A stretch of 64,000 nucleotides of DNA from Marinospirillum sp. (GCF_014859565.1 NZ_JACUUA010000002.1:13488-77487); one strand, 5' to 3'; shown: positions 36,850-50,867, counted from the first letter of the stretch. Numbers and translations: made by a program. Notes: generated by a model from the letters alone, not told the origin.

Positions 36850-38337
36850 TCAAGCTTCGTCTTCAAACCAGTGAGCGCGGGCTGCCATGATCAGTTTGCC
36901 GGCACGCTCTTCGGTCATAGCCTCGATATCCATAAGATCATCAATGGATTGTTCGGCAAGATCATCAAGGGTGGTTATGCCCATCTGAGCCAGTACTGAT
37001 GCCAGGATGCGATCCATCCCTTCAAGTTTCAGCAGGGCTTCATCAGGTTTGGCATCGGCCAATGCTTCTTCCGAGGCAATCTCGAGTGTCAGCAGTTCGT
37101 CTTTCGCGCGGCGGCGAAGCTCATTCACCAGGTCTTCATCTAAATCTTCAATTTCCAGAAATTCTTCCAGCGGCACATAGGCCACTTCTTCCAGACTGGT
37201 AAAACCTTCTTCAACCAGCAGGCGTGCAAGGTCATCATCCACTTCCAGATGCTGGACAAAATACTGGATGAGTCCATCCTGCTCCTGCTCCTGCTTACCA
37301 CTGGCTTCTTCTTCCGTCATGACATTCAGGCGCCAGCCTGTCAGGTCACGTGCCAGCTTGACGTTCTGACCGCCACGGCCAATCGCCTGTGCCAGATTGT
37401 CAGCAGCAACAGCCACATCCATGGCATGTGCATCTTCATCAACAATAATAGAAGCAACTTCTGCCGGTGCCATAGCATTAATCACCAGCTGTGCGGGGTT
37501 ATCATCCCACAGCACAATATCAACCCGCTCGTTGTGCAGCTCGGTGGATACCGCTTGTACACGTGAACCACGCATACCAACACAGGCACCAACGGGATCA
37601 ATACGACGATCATTGGTTTTGACCGCAATCTTGGCGCGTGAACCCGGATCACGGGCAGCACCACGGATTTCGATCAGCTGCTCGGAAATTTCTGGCACTT
37701 CAATTTTGAACAACTCAATCAGCATTTCCGGGCAGGTGCGCGACAGCACCAACTGTGGACCACGATTATTCGGGTTCACTTCCAGCAGAATGGCGCGTAC
37801 ACGATCATTCATACGGAATTTTTCACCAGGGATCATTTCGTGACGTGACAGGTAGGCTTCAGCATTACCACCCAGATCCACAATCAGGCCATCCCGAGTG
37901 GTTTTTTTAACCACACCGGAAACCAGTTCACCCTGGTGATCCAGGTACTGACGAATAACTTCCGAGCGCTCGGCTTCACGTACTTTCTGTACAATCACTT
38001 GTTTAGCAGTCTGAGCGGCAATACGCCCGAACTCAATGGAAGGAATCATTTCTTCCTTCACATCACCGACGACTAATCCTTCTTCTTTTGCTTCAGAAGC
38101 CGGAAGCTCGCAGTCTGGCTCACTGAAATCTTCATCGTCTACCACGGCCCAGCGACGGAAGCTTTCATATTCACCGGTCTTGCGATCTATATTGACGCGA
38201 ACATCCACGCCGTCTTCCATAAAACGTTTTTTGGTTGCGCTTGCCAGCGCGGCTTCTATAGCCTCGAAAATGGTGTCCTTGGGTACGCCTTTTTCATTGG
38301 AGACGGCATCCACCACCAAAAGGATCTCTTTACTCAT
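36850..38337 (-). CDS. nusA: Transcription termination/antitermination factor NusA
   Basis: 495 residues. An N-terminal RNA polymerase-binding domain ([20 protein letters not shown]), an S1 domain ([20 protein letters not shown]), KH1/KH2 ([35 protein letters not shown]) and two C-terminal acidic helix-hairpin-helix repeats follow in the usual order. Known role: pausing, termination and rRNA antitermination. Between rimP and infB. Confidence 0.97.
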   Translation of the reverse strand: MSKEILLVVDAVSNEKGVPKDTIFEAIEAALASATKKRFMEDGVDVRVNIDRKTGEYESFRRWAVVDDEDFSEPDCELPASEAKEEGLVVGDVKEEMIPSIEFGRIAAQTAKQVIVQKVREAERSEVIRQYLDHQGELVSGVVKKTTRDGLIVDLGGNAEAYLSRHEMIPGEKFRMNDRVRAILLEVNPNNRGPQLVLSRTCPEMLIELFKIEVPEISEQLIEIRGAARDPGSRAKIAVKTNDRRIDPVGACVGMRGSRVQAVSTELHNERVDIVLWDDNPAQLVINAMAPAEVASIIVDEDAHAMDVAVAADNLAQAIGRGGQNVKLARDLTGWRLNVMTEEEASGKQEQEQDGLIQYFVQHLEVDDDLARLLVEEGFTSLEEVAYVPLEEFLEIEDLDEDLVNELRRRAKDELLTLEIASEEALADAKPDEALLKLEGMDRILASVLAQMGITTLDDLAEQSIDDLMDIEAMTEERAGKLIMAARAHWFEDEA

Positions 38338-38364
38338 GCCTTGGCCTCTCGAAAACTGTCCTTG

Positions 38365-38835
38365 CTACTTGTTATGCTTGTCCAGGTCGGGTTTGACTCT
38401 TGCCTGGTCGATTGTTTCTAATGGAAAACAATATTCTTCATCTTCTATCTGAAGAACCACTTCATCTTCTTCCACGCCCTTCAGCAAACCTGTGAATTTG
38501 CGCTGACCGTCATAGGGCAGACGCAACTTGATCTGTATTTGCTCACCGGCATAACGCTGATACTGATCCAGCCGGTACAAGGGGCGATCCATACCAGGGG
38601 ACGATACTTCCAGGGTGTATTCAGAAGGAATGGGGTCTTCGACATCCATCAGTGCACTAATTTGCCGACTCACACGTGCACAGTCGTCTACCGTGATGCC
38701 CTTATCACTTTCAATATAGACGCGTAACAGAGTATTTTGTCCACGACCGGTTAACTCCAGCCCCCAGAATTCAAAATCCAGAGACTGAACAACAGGCTCA
38801 ATCAGCTGCTCAAGCAACTTGTCTTTACTTGCCAC
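38365..38835 (-). CDS. rimP: Ribosome maturation factor RimP
   Basis: 156 residues from GTG 38835, seven bases after GGAG. Family blocks: LEFWGLELTGRGQNTLLRVYIESDKGITVDDCARVSRQISALMD and YTLEVSSPGMDRPLYRLDQYQRYAG. Known role: 30S subunit maturation. First protein gene of the nusA operon, downstream of the tRNA-fMet terminator, so it must have its own promoter or depend on read-through. Confidence 0.95.
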   Translation of the reverse strand: MASKDKLLEQLIEPVVQSLDFEFWGLELTGRGQNTLLRVYIESDKGITVDDCARVSRQISALMDVEDPIPSEYTLEVSSPGMDRPLYRLDQYQRYAGEQIQIKLRLPYDGQRKFTGLLKGVEEDEVVLQIEDEEYCFPLETIDQARVKPDLDKHNK

Positions 38836-38942
38836 GGAAAAGCTCCAGCACTCTGCTAATGCAGATCAGATGATCAAAGGCCGGAAAACTTCGGAGATGA
38901 GGCTGAATAGGAACCGCCTGTGCGAAGATTTTTTCGACCTAA

Positions 38943-38969
38943 CAAAAAGCCCCTTAAAAAAGGGGCTTC
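38943..38969 (-). terminator. Intrinsic terminator after the tRNA genes
   Basis: AAGCCCCTT (38947-38955) and AAGGGGCTT (38960-38968). On the minus strand the stem is followed by a T-run. It separates tRNA-fMet from rimP. Confidence 0.8.
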
Positions 38970-38979
38970 TGATAAATCT

Positions 38980-39056
<77 letters not shown>

Positions 39057-39144
39057 TCAGAGGCAGGTATTATAGGGGCGACAACCACAAAGGTCAACCT
39101 AAAGCCCCAAATACCTGTTGATACTTCCCACATTACTAAACACT

Positions 39145-39231
39145 TGGTGCCGAAGGCGGGACTCGAACCCGCACGGGCATACGCCCACTACCCCCTCAAG
39201 ATAGCGTGTCTACCAATTCCACCACTTCGGC
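39145..39231 (-). tRNA. tRNA-Leu (GAG)
   Basis: An 87-nt class II tRNA with a long variable arm (GTGGGCG-TA-TGCCCGT region), T-arm GGTTCGAGTC and encoded CCA. The loop TTGAGGG gives anticodon GAG. Lies downstream of secG, the usual place in gammaproteobacteria. Confidence 0.95.
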
Positions 39232-39328
39232 TTTTACACTGTGCCATTACTGACTGACAAGTGCTCAAGGCGGGCAAATAATAGAGGTGCAGCCCCACCT
39301 TGGCAACCCCCGCAGCAAAAAAAACCTT

Positions 39329-39670
39329 TTACTCTTGCGGGCGAGCTGGAGTCAGAGGAGCATCATCCAGCAACGGCAGGCGCTCACGTTCAAACTCTTC
39401 AATAACATCTTCAGATAACAGAGCAGGATCTTCACCGTACTGCTGAGTCGCCAGATATGCCAGACCCATGCTGGTGGCAAAAAACGCTGCTGCCAGCCAC
39501 CCCGTCATCTTGCCGATGAAACCTATAGGACCCAAGCTGCCGAATACGGTATTGGATGCACCACCACCAAAAGACGCACCCGCTTCAGCACCCTTACCCT
39601 GCTGCATTAAAACTAAAGCAACCACACCAATTGCCAGTAAAACATGCACAATCAAAACAATGCTTTGCAT
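39329..39670 (-). CDS. secG: Preprotein translocase subunit SecG
   Basis: 113 residues from ATG 39670; the longer open frame overlaps tpiA. Two TM helices (SIVLIVHVLLAIGVVALVLM and a second after the loop) flank the conserved LMQQGKGAEAGASFGGGASNTVFG. The C-terminal tail is acidic. Known role: SecYEG component that stimulates protein export. Four bases downstream of the tpiA stop. Confidence 0.95.
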   Translation of the reverse strand: MQSIVLIVHVLLAIGVVALVLMQQGKGAEAGASFGGGASNTVFGSLGPIGFIGKMTGWLAAAFFATSMGLAYLATQQYGEDPALLSEDVIEEFERERLPLLDDAPLTPARPQE

Positions 39671-39674
39671 AAAT

Positions 39675-40421
39675 TTATTCCGCTGCGTATCCAATTGCCA
39701 AAAACTGGTCGGCATCCAGAGATGCACCACCAATTAACCCACCATCAATATCCGTCATCCCAAACAATGATGCGGCATTATCCGGTTTTACACTGCCGCC
39801 GTACAGCAGCAGCATGTTTTCTGCGAGTTTTTTATCTACTTTTGCAACTACCGACCGCAACAGGGCATGAATTTCCTGCGCCTGCTCCGGTGAGGCCGTT
39901 AACCCGGTACCTATCGCCCAGACCGGCTCATAAGCAAAAATCACCCGATCCAGTTGATCCCGATTTAAACCCCGAAGAATGACTCCGGCCTGCTCCAGTA
40001 CAACCTCACCACTTAACCCTGCATCACGCTGTTGCAGGGTTTCACCGACGCAGACTACGGGGATCAAACCAGCAGCCAATGCTGCCTGAGTCTTGGCCAA
40101 CACCAGCTCGTTACTCTCTTGCTGGTACTGACGACGCTCGGAATGCCCCAGAAGCACATGGGTCACACCCAGATCAGCCAGCATTAAAGCAGAAACATCA
40201 CCAGTAAAAGCACCTTCCTGAGCAACCGCACAATCCTGGGCACCAACAGCTATGGTACTCCCTTGCAACAACTGTGCAGCCTGTTGTAAATAAGGGAAGG
40301 GCGGACAGACCAACAGTTGTGCTGCTGGCAGCTGTTTTTTAAGCAACTTTTTCAGCAAGTCCTGTGTCATCTGCAGGTTGCCATGCATTTTCCAGTTGCC
40401 TGCTACCAGTTTTTGTCGCAT
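39675..40421 (-). CDS. tpiA: Triosephosphate isomerase
   Basis: 248 residues, TIM barrel. Catalytic residues: Asn/Lys in AGNWKMHG, His in LLGHSERR, Glu in IFAYEPVWAIGTG, and phosphate loop LLYGGSVKPDNA. Known role: dihydroxyacetone phosphate to glyceraldehyde 3-phosphate. Between glmM and secG, as in pseudomonads. Confidence 0.97.
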   Translation of the reverse strand: MRQKLVAGNWKMHGNLQMTQDLLKKLLKKQLPAAQLLVCPPFPYLQQAAQLLQGSTIAVGAQDCAVAQEGAFTGDVSALMLADLGVTHVLLGHSERRQYQQESNELVLAKTQAALAAGLIPVVCVGETLQQRDAGLSGEVVLEQAGVILRGLNRDQLDRVIFAYEPVWAIGTGLTASPEQAQEIHALLRSVVAKVDKKLAENMLLLYGGSVKPDNAASLFGMTDIDGGLIGGASLDADQFLAIGYAAE

Positions 40422-40479
40422 CAGCTCAGCCTGTTGGTTATTTTAAGGAGGTGGATTCTATTAAAAAACCGCCCCAAGC

Positions 40480-41820
40480 TCAACCAGCCACAGCGGCAAT
40501 CACCGCTGCAATCTCTTCTGCCAGCGCCTGCACCACATCCTGATCGTCTCCCTCCACCATCACCCTCAACAGCGGTTCAGTGCCTGATGGACGGAGTAAT
40601 ATTCTGCCGCGACCAGCCATTCGTGTTTCCACTTCCTGAACCTTTGCTGTGACTTGCGGGTGCCGCATCAAAGCTTCCTTGTTGGCACTGGTTCTGACAT
40701 TCACCAGGCTCTGTGGCATTTTTTTCATGCCTTGCAGCAGGCTTTCCACCTGCCCATTTGCTTTCATAATGGCCTGCAACACTTGCAAAGCCGCAACAAT
40801 TCCATCGCCGGTTGATTGCACATGGCGACAAACCAGATGGCCGGAGCCCTCACCACCCAACAACCAACCCTGTTGCTGCAGCTCAGCCATCACATAACGG
40901 TCACCCACCTTGGCACGCACAAAATCAATGCCAAGCTCTTTTAGTGCCAGCTCCAGACCTAGATTGGTCATCAGAGTGCCCACCACACCACCTTGCAGCA
41001 CACCTTTCTGATGCATGTCTTTTGCCAGGATATAAAGCAGGTCATCCCCATCCAGTAAACGACCGGTACGGGTCACCATTACCAATCGATCACCGTCACC
41101 ATCAAAACCCACACCCAGATCCGCACCGATCGCCAGCACTCGCGCCTGTAAAGCCAGCGGATTGGTGGAACCAAAACCCTTGTTGATGTTTAATCCATCG
41201 GGTTCAGCACCGATCACATCCACACTCGCACCCAGCTCACTGAATACCTCAGGAGCAATGTGATAGGTGGCACCATGTGCACAATCCACCACTAGATTCA
41301 GGCCTTGCAGACTAGCACTGAATGGCAGGGTGTTTTTACAGAACTCGATATAACGCCCGGCAGCATCATTGATGCGTTTTGCTTTACCCAGTTGTGCAGG
41401 TGCTACGGTCTCAAGTGGTTTATCCAGCCAAGCTTCAATTTCCAGCTCGACTTCATCCGGCAGTTTTTCACCATTACGTGAGAAAAACTTGATGCCGTTA
41501 TCTTCAAAAGCATTGTGTGATGCGCTGATCACGATACCGGCATCAGCATGAAAGGTTTGTGTGAGGTAAGCAATACCGGGGGTGGGCATGGGTCCCAGCA
41601 AATAAACATCCACCCCGGCAGCAGACAAACCTGCCTCCAGTGCTGACTCAAACATATAACCGGAAAGACGCGTGTCCTTGCCAATCAGAATGCGTTTTTT
41701 GCCCTGCTGAGCAAAAACCTTACCTGCCGCCCAGCCAAGGCGCAGTACAAAATCTGGAGTAATAGGAAACTCACCAACACGCCCACGAATACCATCTGTT
41801 CCAAAATATTTTCTTGTCAT
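40480..41820 (-). CDS. glmM: Phosphoglucosamine mutase
   Basis: 446 residues. The phospho-serine loop is [20 protein letters not shown] near residue 102, the metal loop [12 protein letters not shown], and the phosphate-binding [14 protein letters not shown]. The N-terminus [19 protein letters not shown] is diagnostic. Known role: glucosamine-6-P to glucosamine-1-P for peptidoglycan and LPS. Six bases downstream of folP. Confidence 0.97.
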   Translation of the reverse strand: MTRKYFGTDGIRGRVGEFPITPDFVLRLGWAAGKVFAQQGKKRILIGKDTRLSGYMFESALEAGLSAAGVDVYLLGPMPTPGIAYLTQTFHADAGIVISASHNAFEDNGIKFFSRNGEKLPDEVELEIEAWLDKPLETVAPAQLGKAKRINDAAGRYIEFCKNTLPFSASLQGLNLVVDCAHGATYHIAPEVFSELGASVDVIGAEPDGLNINKGFGSTNPLALQARVLAIGADLGVGFDGDGDRLVMVTRTGRLLDGDDLLYILAKDMHQKGVLQGGVVGTLMTNLGLELALKELGIDFVRAKVGDRYVMAELQQQGWLLGGEGSGHLVCRHVQSTGDGIVAALQVLQAIMKANGQVESLLQGMKKMPQSLVNVRTSANKEALMRHPQVTAKVQEVETRMAGRGRILLRPSGTEPLLRVMVEGDDQDVVQALAEEIAAVIAAVAG

Positions 41821-41826
41821 TTTCTT

Positions 41827-42663
41827 TTATTTACCCAGTAAATTCCTGTCTGCAGCTGCCACCGCCTGCCACACTTTTAAAGCATCTTTTAATCCAGCCA
41901 CCGAATGCACCCGCAGAATTCTTGCACCCTGCTGTACGGCCAACAGATGAGCTGCAATACCCGCTGCATCACGATGATTAACATCCTTACCGGTCAGCTC
42001 GCCAAGCATACGCTTGCGCGACATTCCCGCCAACACCGGTTGACCCAGTGCAACAATTTCATGCAACCCGGCCAGCAAAGCAAGGTTGTGTTGTAAATGC
42101 TTGGCAAAACCAAAACCGGGATCCAACAGGATTTTCTCTTTTTTTAGTCCCGCATCCACACATTGCTGCAGACGCAGCATCAACCAGCTTTTAACTTCAT
42201 CCACTACGTCGGTGTATTCAGCCTGCTGCTGCATACTAGAAGGCTCACCACGCATATGCATGATACACACCGGCAAATCGGTCTGTATGGCAGCCTCTAA
42301 TGCGCCGGGGCGCGTTAAAGAGCGCACATCGTTAATTAGATCGACTCCCAACCGTGCTGACTCCAGCATCAACTGTGGATTACTGGTATCCACCGAAATC
42401 AGCACATCAGAAGCTTGTCGTAACGCCTCAATCACCGGTAACACACGATCCATCTCTTCCTGAGAGCCAACACAACTGGCACCAGGGCGCGTAGACTCAC
42501 CACCCACGTCAATAAAAGTCGCCCCTTCCTGCGCCAACCTGAGTGCTTGCTCTACAGCATCAGATACACGACAGTAACTGCCGCCATCAGAAAAGGAATC
42601 CGGCGTTACATTCAGTATGCCCATAATTTGCGGCTGCTGCAGATCCAGATTATTAAACAGCAT
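41827..42663 (-). CDS. folP: Dihydropteroate synthase
   Basis: 278 residues from ATG 42663 with AAGG six bases upstream (an in-frame TTG at 42669 is less likely). DHPS signatures: IMGILNVTPDSFSDGGSY and IDVGGESTRPGA, plus LLDPGFGFAKHLQHN. Known role: condenses p-aminobenzoate with pterin pyrophosphate in folate synthesis; the sulfonamide target. Downstream of ftsH after a terminator. Confidence 0.96.
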   Translation of the reverse strand: MLFNNLDLQQPQIMGILNVTPDSFSDGGSYCRVSDAVEQALRLAQEGATFIDVGGESTRPGASCVGSQEEMDRVLPVIEALRQASDVLISVDTSNPQLMLESARLGVDLINDVRSLTRPGALEAAIQTDLPVCIMHMRGEPSSMQQQAEYTDVVDEVKSWLMLRLQQCVDAGLKKEKILLDPGFGFAKHLQHNLALLAGLHEIVALGQPVLAGMSRKRMLGELTGKDVNHRDAAGIAAHLLAVQQGARILRVHSVAGLKDALKVWQAVAAADRNLLGK

Positions 42664-42691
42664 GATCAACCTTTATCTGTTTTATACCCTT

Positions 42692-42717
42692 AAACAAAAC
42701 CCCGCCGTAGCGGGGTT
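42692..42717 (-). terminator. Intrinsic terminator after ftsH
   Basis: AACCCCGC (42698-42705) and GCGGGGTT (42710-42717) around CGTA. On the minus strand TTTTG follows. It separates ftsH from folP, so the folP-glmM-tpiA-secG group may have a separate supply of transcript. Confidence 0.75.
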
Positions 42718-42745
42718 CAGGATTTCACTACTGACCGGATTCGAT

Positions 42746-44710
<1,965 letters not shown>

Positions 44711-44874
44711 GGCGTTGCCCTCTTGTTGATCAAGCCCGCAGCGCTGAAAATGGATAAGAACGCAGGCTTACTGAATGATTACATCTTACAGCAATTTGTG
44801 CATCAGACCGATAAAAACCGAACTGTGTTTCATTTAACTTATGTATGACTGTGATAACTTTCTTTGGTTGCAAA

Positions 44875-45495
44875 TCAGCCTTTAAAACCCTTCGCCAGCA
44901 GATAAACCTCCCTGGATCTGGCTCTTGATGCTTCCGGCTTGCGTGTCACCACACGGGTAAAGCGACTACGCAGCAGTTTAAGGTAATCTTCATAACCCTC
45001 ACCCTGAAACACCTTGGCAAGAAAATCACCACCTGGCTTCAGTACCTGCTCTGCCAGATCCAGCGCCAGCTCCACCAGATACATGGCTCGGGGCTGATCT
45101 ATGGCATTCATACCACTGAGATTGGGTGCCATATCGGAAATTACAAGGTCAGCCTGTTTGCCCTGCATGGCATCCAGCAATTGTTGCAGCACTTCATCCT
45201 CGGTGAAATCACCCTGAATAAACTGCACATCCGGTATTGCATCCATCGGCAGAATATCTGAGGCCAGAATTTTACCTCTGCCACCCAGGCGCTCAGACAA
45301 CAGCTGCGACCAGCCACCCGGAGCTGAACCCAGATCAATGACGGTCATACCTGGCCGGAACAGCTGATCTTTATCATCTATTTCAGCCAGCTTGTAGGTG
45401 GCACGGGAACGGTAACCATCCTTCTGAGCTTTCTGCACCCAGACATCATCCACATGCTCTTTCATCCAGGCAGCACTGGTTTTTGAACGCGCCAA
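44875..45495 (-). CDS. rlmE: 23S rRNA (uridine(2552)-2'-O)-methyltransferase
   Basis: 206 residues from TTG 45495, five bases after GAGG. FtsJ/RrmJ family: SAM loop [47 protein letters not shown] and the catalytic K-D-K-E set with Lys in [14 protein letters not shown]. Known role: methylates U2552 of 23S rRNA during 50S assembly. Divergent from yhbY, canonical order. Confidence 0.96.
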   Translation of the reverse strand: MARSKTSAAWMKEHVDDVWVQKAQKDGYRSRATYKLAEIDDKDQLFRPGMTVIDLGSAPGGWSQLLSERLGGRGKILASDILPMDAIPDVQFIQGDFTEDEVLQQLLDAMQGKQADLVISDMAPNLSGMNAIDQPRAMYLVELALDLAEQVLKPGGDFLAKVFQGEGYEDYLKLLRSRFTRVVTRKPEASRARSREVYLLAKGFKG

Positions 45496-45608
45496 AACAA
45501 CCTCACAAAAATTTAGCGACCGGAAAGGATGACCTGAAGTATCCCAGGCACTAGAATAGGCAGCAAAACGGGCAATGCCCTTACTGAACCAAAGCTGAGT
45601 AGATTAAC

Positions 45609-45920
45609 ATGAGCCTGAAAGGCACACAAAAAAAAGAACTGCGATCCATTGGACACCACCTTAACCCGGTGGTGCTGGTTTCTGAGAACGGCCTGTCAGA
45701 AGGCGTGATCAAGGAGGCTGAACGCGCCCTGACGGATCACGAGCTGATCAAAATTCGTTTTGCCGTGAATGACCGGGATGAACGCAAGGAACTGATGGAG
45801 CAACTGGCAAAAAAGTTAAAAGCGGAAGTGATTCAATCCATCGGTAAAATTGGACTGTATTATCGCGCTGCGGCCAAACCCAACCCTAAGCTATCCAACC
45901 TGCTGCGTTATTCAGAATAA
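45609..45920 (+). CDS. yhbY: Ribosome assembly RNA-binding protein YhbY (CRM domain)
   Basis: 103 residues with a single CRM domain: LKGTQKKELRSIGHHLNPVVLVSENGLSEGVIKEAERALTDHELIKI and the RNA-binding IGKIGLYYR loop. Known role: associates with pre-50S particles. It is the only rightward gene in this part of the window and ends at a terminator facing greA. Confidence 0.93.
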   Translation: MSLKGTQKKELRSIGHHLNPVVLVSENGLSEGVIKEAERALTDHELIKIRFAVNDRDERKELMEQLAKKLKAEVIQSIGKIGLYYRAAAKPNPKLSNLLRYSE

Positions 45921-45934
45921 AACGCCCAGACTGC

Positions 45935-45960
45935 AAAAGCCGCCCACAGGCGGCTTTTTT
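45935..45960. terminator. Intrinsic terminator between yhbY and greA
   Basis: AAAAGCCGCC (45935-45944) and GGCGGCTTTT (45949-45958) around CACA, followed by further Ts. Usable from both sides by the convergent genes. Confidence 0.85.
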
Positions 45961-45976
45961 ATAGCTCAGTGAAACA

Positions 45977-46459
45977 CTATTCCTGCCCGTAGATCACCTG
46001 ACTGATTTCATACTCCACATCACCCTTGGGAGTTTTGATCAGTGCCACGTCACCTTCTTCCTTGCCAATCAGGCCACGGGCAATGGGTGAGGTGTAGGAG
46101 ATCTTGTTGACCTTCAGATCCGCCTCATCTTCACCCACCAGGGTGTAGGTGACTTCTTCATCAGTATCCAGATTCAGCAGTTCAACCGTTGCACCAAACA
46201 CCACCTTGCCGGTTTTGGGTAGGGCGGTGATATCAATCACCTGGGCATTGGACAACTTGGCTTCAATTTCCTGGATACGACCTTCAATGAATCCCTGCTG
46301 CTCACGGGCAGCGTGGTATTCAGCGTTTTCTTTCAGGTCGCCGTGTTCACGCGCCTCAGCAATGGCTTCAATTACCCTGGGGCGTTCAACACCTTTTAAC
46401 TGTTCAAGCTCTTTGCGCAGGCGTTGTTCACCCTGCACTGTCATTGGGCTTTTCTGCAT
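45977..46459 (-). CDS. greA: Transcription elongation factor GreA
   Basis: 160 residues from ATG 46459, which has GGGGAG eight bases upstream; the longer frame overlaps carB. N-terminal coiled coil with the tip acidic residues in [19 protein letters not shown] and C-terminal FKBP-like domain ([23 protein letters not shown]). Known role: stimulates transcript cleavage by backtracked RNA polymerase. Two bases downstream of the carB stop. Confidence 0.96.
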   Translation of the reverse strand: MQKSPMTVQGEQRLRKELEQLKGVERPRVIEAIAEAREHGDLKENAEYHAAREQQGFIEGRIQEIEAKLSNAQVIDITALPKTGKVVFGATVELLNLDTDEEVTYTLVGEDEADLKVNKISYTSPIARGLIGKEEGDVALIKTPKGDVEYEISQVIYGQE

Positions 46460-46461
46460 TA

Positions 46462-49400
46462 TCACATCTCCCCTGCGTGCATATCCTGCAAACGGCGCAC
46501 GCGAATGTTCATACCATATTCCAGCGCCTGACACAGTGCCACGGCACCGGCCAGAGTGGTGGTGTAAGGCACCTTATGCTGCAAGGCTGCACGACGAATA
46601 CCAGACGAATCCGCAATCGCCTGACGGCCTTCAGTGGTGTTGACGATGTAAACAATCTCATCATTCTTGACCTTGTCGACGATGTGCGGACGACCCTCGG
46701 CGACCTTGTTAACTACTTCAGCTTCAAATCCGGCTGCTTTCAGAATGGCCGCAGTACCGCTGGTTGCCACCAGGCTGTAGCCCAGTTTGTGCAGTGATGC
46801 TGCCACTTCAGTGACAAAAGGCTTGTCAGCTTCACGCACCGATAAAAACGCCTTGCCACCGGCTTTAGGCATTTTTTCACCGGCACCCAGCTGCGCTTTC
46901 AGGAACGCCTCAGCAAAGGTGGTGCCACTACCCATCACTTCACCGGTGGATTTCATTTCCGGGCCGAGAATTGGATCAACACCCTGGAACTTGTTAAAGG
47001 GGAATACCGCCTCTTTAACACTGAAGAAGGGTGGAATGATTTCTTTCTCAAAACCCTGGTCTTTCAGACTGGTGCCTGCCATACAACGCGCAGCAACCTG
47101 CGCCAATGAGGTACCAATGCACTTGGAGACAAAAGGCACAGTACGGGAAGCACGCGGGTTGACCTCAATAATATAGATCTCACCATCCTGCCAGGCCAGC
47201 TGTACGTTCATCAGGCCGATAACACCTAACTCACGCGCCATTTGTGCAATCATCACCCGCATTTTGTCCTGCACATCTGCAGGCAGAGAATAGGGCGGCA
47301 GTGAACAGGCTGAATCACCAGAGTGAACACCCGCTTGCTCGATGTGCTGCATGATGCCGCCAATCACCACATCCTTACCGTCACTGACTGCATCCACGTC
47401 AATTTCAATGGCTGCATTCAGGAAATGATCCAGCAGTACTGGGCTGTCATTGGAGACTTTTACCGCGCTGGTCATATAACGCTCCAGCTCATCGGCACCA
47501 TACACAATTTCCATGGCACGACCACCCAGTACATAAGAGGGGCGCACGACCAGCGGATAACCAATCACTGCAGCTTTAGCCAGGGCTTCATCAAAACTAC
47601 GTGCTGTGGCGTTCGGTGGCTGTTTCAGACCCAGCTTCTCAATCATCTGCTGGAAGCGTTCACGGTCTTCAGCACGGTCAATGGCATCGGGTGTGGTACC
47701 AATAATGGGTACACCGGCTGCTTCCAGATCACGCGCCAGTTTCAGTGGCGTCTGGCCACCAAATTGCACAATCACACCCTTGGGCTGTTCTTTGTGCACA
47801 ATTTCCAACACGTCTTCCAGGGTTACCGGTTCAAAGTAGAGACGGTCAGAAGTGTCGTAATCGGTGGAGACGGTTTCCGGGTTGCAGTTGACCATGATGG
47901 TTTCATAACTGTCATCACGCATGGCAAAAGCAGCGTGTACACAGCAATAGTCAAATTCGATACCCTGACCAATACGGTTGGGACCACCACCCAGCACCAT
48001 GATTTTGTCACGGTTGGACGGTGCGGCTTCACACTCTTCTTCATAGGTGGAGTACATATAAGCGGTGCTGGTGGCAAATTCTGCCGCACAGGTATCCACA
48101 CGCTTGTAGGTCGGGCGCACATTCAACTGATGACGCAGCTTGCGGAAGGAGCCTTCAGAAACACCCAGCAGCTGCGCCAGACGCGCATCAGAGAAACCTT
48201 TGCGCTTAAGGTGATAAACCTTGTCGTAATCCAGTTCACTCAGCGCCGTGCGAGCAACATCCACTTCTATTTTAATCAGTTCTTCCAACTGGACCAGGAA
48301 CCAGTGATCCACATGAGTCAGGCGGTGCACTTCTTCCAGACTCATGCCAGAACGGAAGGCATCACCGATGTACCAGATACGCTCGGCACCGGGGTTTTGC
48401 AGTTCGCGGCGCATCATTGCCAGTGACTCGTCATCAAACTTTTCCAGCTTTGGATCCAGACCGTTAACACCCACTTCCAGTCCACGCAGTGCTTTCTGCA
48501 GAGATTCCTGGAAGGTACGACCTATTGCCATCACCTCACCCACAGATTTCATCTGGGTGGTCAGGCGATCATTGGCCTGCGGGAATTTTTCGAAGGTAAA
48601 ACGCGGGATTTTGGTGACCACATAATCAATGGATGGCTCAAAAGAGGCCGGAGTGGCACCGCCGGTGATGTCATTCTGCAACTCATCCAGGGTGTAACCT
48701 ATGGCCAGCTTGGCAGCAATCTTGGCAATCGGGAAACCTGTGGCTTTGGAGGCCAGTGCCGAAGAACGGGATACACGTGGGTTCATTTCAATGACCACCA
48801 TACGGCCAGTATCAGGACAGATACCAAACTGCACGTTGGAACCACCGGTTTCAACACCAATTTCGCGCAGCACTGCCAAAGAGGCATCCCGCATGATCTG
48901 ATATTCTTTATCAGTCAGCGTCTGAGCCGGGGCAACAGTAATGGAGTCACCGGTATGCACACCCATGGCATCAAAGTTTTCAATGGCACAGACAATAATG
49001 CAGTTGTCGTTTTTGTCCCGCACCACTTCCATTTCATATTCTTTCCAGCCGATCAGTGACTCATCAATCAGCAGTTCATTGGTTGGGGACAGATCCAGTC
49101 CACGCAGACAGATCTCTTCAAACTCTTCCTTGTTGTAGGCAATACCGCCACCCGAGCCACCCATGGTAAAAGATGGACGGATGATACAAGGGAAACCAAG
49201 ATCAGCCTGCACTTGCCAAGCTTCTTCGAGACTGTGGGCAATTTTGGCACGCGGGCATTCCAAGCCAATTTTTTTCATGGCATGGTCAAAACGCTCACGG
49301 TCTTCGGCCTTGTCGATGGTGTCCGCATTGGCACCAATCATTTCCACGCCGTACTTTTCCAGTATGCCGTGTTTTTCCAGATCCAGCGCACAGTTCAGTG

Positions 49401-49683
49401 CGGTCTGACCACCCATGGTGGGCAGCAGAGCATCTGGGCGCTCTTTTTCAATGATCTTTTCCACCACTTCCCAGAGAATGGGTTCGATGTAGGTGGCATC
49501 TGCCATCACAGGGTCGGTCATGATGGTGGCTGGGTTGGAGTTCACCAGAATGACGCGGTAACCTTCTTCGCGCAGGGCTTTACACGCCTGAGCACCGGAG
49601 TAATCAAATTCACAGGCCTGACCGATCACAATCGGCCCGGCACCCAGAATCAGTATGCTTTTAATGTCTGTACGTTTTGGCAT
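46462..49683 (-). CDS. carB: Carbamoyl phosphate synthase large subunit
   Basis: 1073 residues, two homologous ATP-grasp halves ([32 protein letters not shown]), an oligomerisation domain ([20 protein letters not shown]) and a C-terminal MGS-like allosteric domain. Known role: makes carbamoyl phosphate from bicarbonate, ammonia and two ATP, for arginine and pyrimidines. Between carA and greA. Its first half contains no frameshift or missing motif. Confidence 0.98.
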   Translation of the reverse strand: MPKRTDIKSILILGAGPIVIGQACEFDYSGAQACKALREEGYRVILVNSNPATIMTDPVMADATYIEPILWEVVEKIIEKERPDALLPTMGGQTALNCALDLEKHGILEKYGVEMIGANADTIDKAEDRERFDHAMKKIGLECPRAKIAHSLEEAWQVQADLGFPCIIRPSFTMGGSGGGIAYNKEEFEEICLRGLDLSPTNELLIDESLIGWKEYEMEVVRDKNDNCIIVCAIENFDAMGVHTGDSITVAPAQTLTDKEYQIMRDASLAVLREIGVETGGSNVQFGICPDTGRMVVIEMNPRVSRSSALASKATGFPIAKIAAKLAIGYTLDELQNDITGGATPASFEPSIDYVVTKIPRFTFEKFPQANDRLTTQMKSVGEVMAIGRTFQESLQKALRGLEVGVNGLDPKLEKFDDESLAMMRRELQNPGAERIWYIGDAFRSGMSLEEVHRLTHVDHWFLVQLEELIKIEVDVARTALSELDYDKVYHLKRKGFSDARLAQLLGVSEGSFRKLRHQLNVRPTYKRVDTCAAEFATSTAYMYSTYEEECEAAPSNRDKIMVLGGGPNRIGQGIEFDYCCVHAAFAMRDDSYETIMVNCNPETVSTDYDTSDRLYFEPVTLEDVLEIVHKEQPKGVIVQFGGQTPLKLARDLEAAGVPIIGTTPDAIDRAEDRERFQQMIEKLGLKQPPNATARSFDEALAKAAVIGYPLVVRPSYVLGGRAMEIVYGADELERYMTSAVKVSNDSPVLLDHFLNAAIEIDVDAVSDGKDVVIGGIMQHIEQAGVHSGDSACSLPPYSLPADVQDKMRVMIAQMARELGVIGLMNVQLAWQDGEIYIIEVNPRASRTVPFVSKCIGTSLAQVAARCMAGTSLKDQGFEKEIIPPFFSVKEAVFPFNKFQGVDPILGPEMKSTGEVMGSGTTFAEAFLKAQLGAGEKMPKAGGKAFLSVREADKPFVTEVAASLHKLGYSLVATSGTAAILKAAGFEAEVVNKVAEGRPHIVDKVKNDEIVYIVNTTEGRQAIADSSGIRRAALQHKVPYTTTLAGAVALCQALEYGMNIRVRRLQDMHAGEM

Positions 49684-49709
49684 GACGTTCTCTATATCTT
49701 CCGTCGGGT

Positions 49710-50867
49710 TCAGGCGGTCTGGTTTTTGCGGGCTTGGATCAGCTGGATAAAGCGATCAAACAAGGGCGCAACATCCTGCGGGCCAGGACTGGCTTCCGGG
49801 TGACCCTGAAAGCTGAACGCGGCTTTATCCGTACGCTCAATGCCCTGCAGCGTGCCATCAAACAGTGATTTATGGGTTGCACGCAGGTTAGCAGGCAGTG
49901 TGGTTTCATCCACAGCAAAGCCATGATTCTGGCTGGTGATCATCACGACCTTGCTGTCTAGATCCTGCACTGGGTGGTTGGCTCCATGGTGACCATGCGG
50001 CATTTTTACCGTCTGCGCACCGGAGGCCAGCGCCAGCAGCTGATGACCCAGACAGATACCAAACACCGGTACGTCGGTTTCCAGAATTTCGGCAATAGCC
50101 TTGATGGCATAATCACAGGGCTGGGGATCACCGGGGCCGTTGGACAGGAACACACCATCGGGATTCATTGCCAGCACCTCGGCTGCAGAGGTCTGAGCAG
50201 GCACCAGGGTGATACGGCAGCCACGACTGACCAGCATCCGCAGGATGTTAAACTTCACACCGTAATCATATGCAACCACATGATAAGGCTGGCTGGTTTC
50301 ATCCACCTGTGCATAACCCTGACCCAGCGTCCACTCACCTTCTGTCCAGTTTTGGATGGTTTTGGTGGTGACTTCTTTGGCCAGATCCATCCCTTTTAAT
50401 CCCGGGAAGGCTTTGGCAGCAGCCAGGGCTTTTTCGGTTGCATCTGCAGCAGCGGCAGCTTCACCGGCCAGAATACAACCATTCAAAGAACCCTTGTCAC
50501 GCAGGATACGGGTCAGGCGACGGGTATCAATATCACCAATCGCTACCAGCTGATTCTGCTGCAGATAATCCTGCAGGGATATTTTACTGCGGAAGTTGCT
50601 GGCCATCAGCGGCAAGTCACGAATAATCAGACCGGCAGCACCCATGGAGGCTGACTCAATATCTTCGGAATTGATACCGGTGTTGCCGATATGAGGGTAG
50701 GTTAGTGTCACCAGTTGACGGGTATAAGAAGGGTCGGTCAGTATTTCCTGGTAACCGGTCATGGCGGTGTTAAAGACCACTTCACCAACGGTCTGCCCAT
50801 CAGCGCCAATAGCGACACCACGGAACACACTACCATCTTCAAGGGCCAGAATAGCGGGTCTGGTCAA
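49710..50867 (-). CDS. carA: Carbamoyl phosphate synthase small subunit
   Basis: 385 residues from TTG 50867, eight bases after GGAGG. The class I glutamine amidotransferase triad is Cys in [15 protein letters not shown] and His/Glu in [11 protein letters not shown]. Known role: releases ammonia from glutamine for CarB. Preceded by a strong hairpin at 50937-50974 which could act as an attenuator. 26 bases before carB. Confidence 0.97.
   Translation of the reverse strand: MTRPAILALEDGSVFRGVAIGADGQTVGEVVFNTAMTGYQEILTDPSYTRQLVTLTYPHIGNTGINSEDIESASMGAAGLIIRDLPLMASNFRSKISLQDYLQQNQLVAIGDIDTRRLTRILRDKGSLNGCILAGEAAAAADATEKALAAAKAFPGLKGMDLAKEVTTKTIQNWTEGEWTLGQGYAQVDETSQPYHVVAYDYGVKFNILRMLVSRGCRITLVPAQTSAAEVLAMNPDGVFLSNGPGDPQPCDYAIKAIAEILETDVPVFGICLGHQLLALASGAQTVKMPHGHHGANHPVQDLDSKVVMITSQNHGFAVDETTLPANLRATHKSLFDGTLQGIERTDKAAFSFQGHPEASPGPQDVAPLFDRFIQLIQARKNQTA

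Noticed and set aside
47323..48426. Long open frame (367 codons) on the plus strand opposite carB
   Set aside because: It is antisense to a fully conserved carB; it has no recognisable domain and its composition is that of a mirrored frame.
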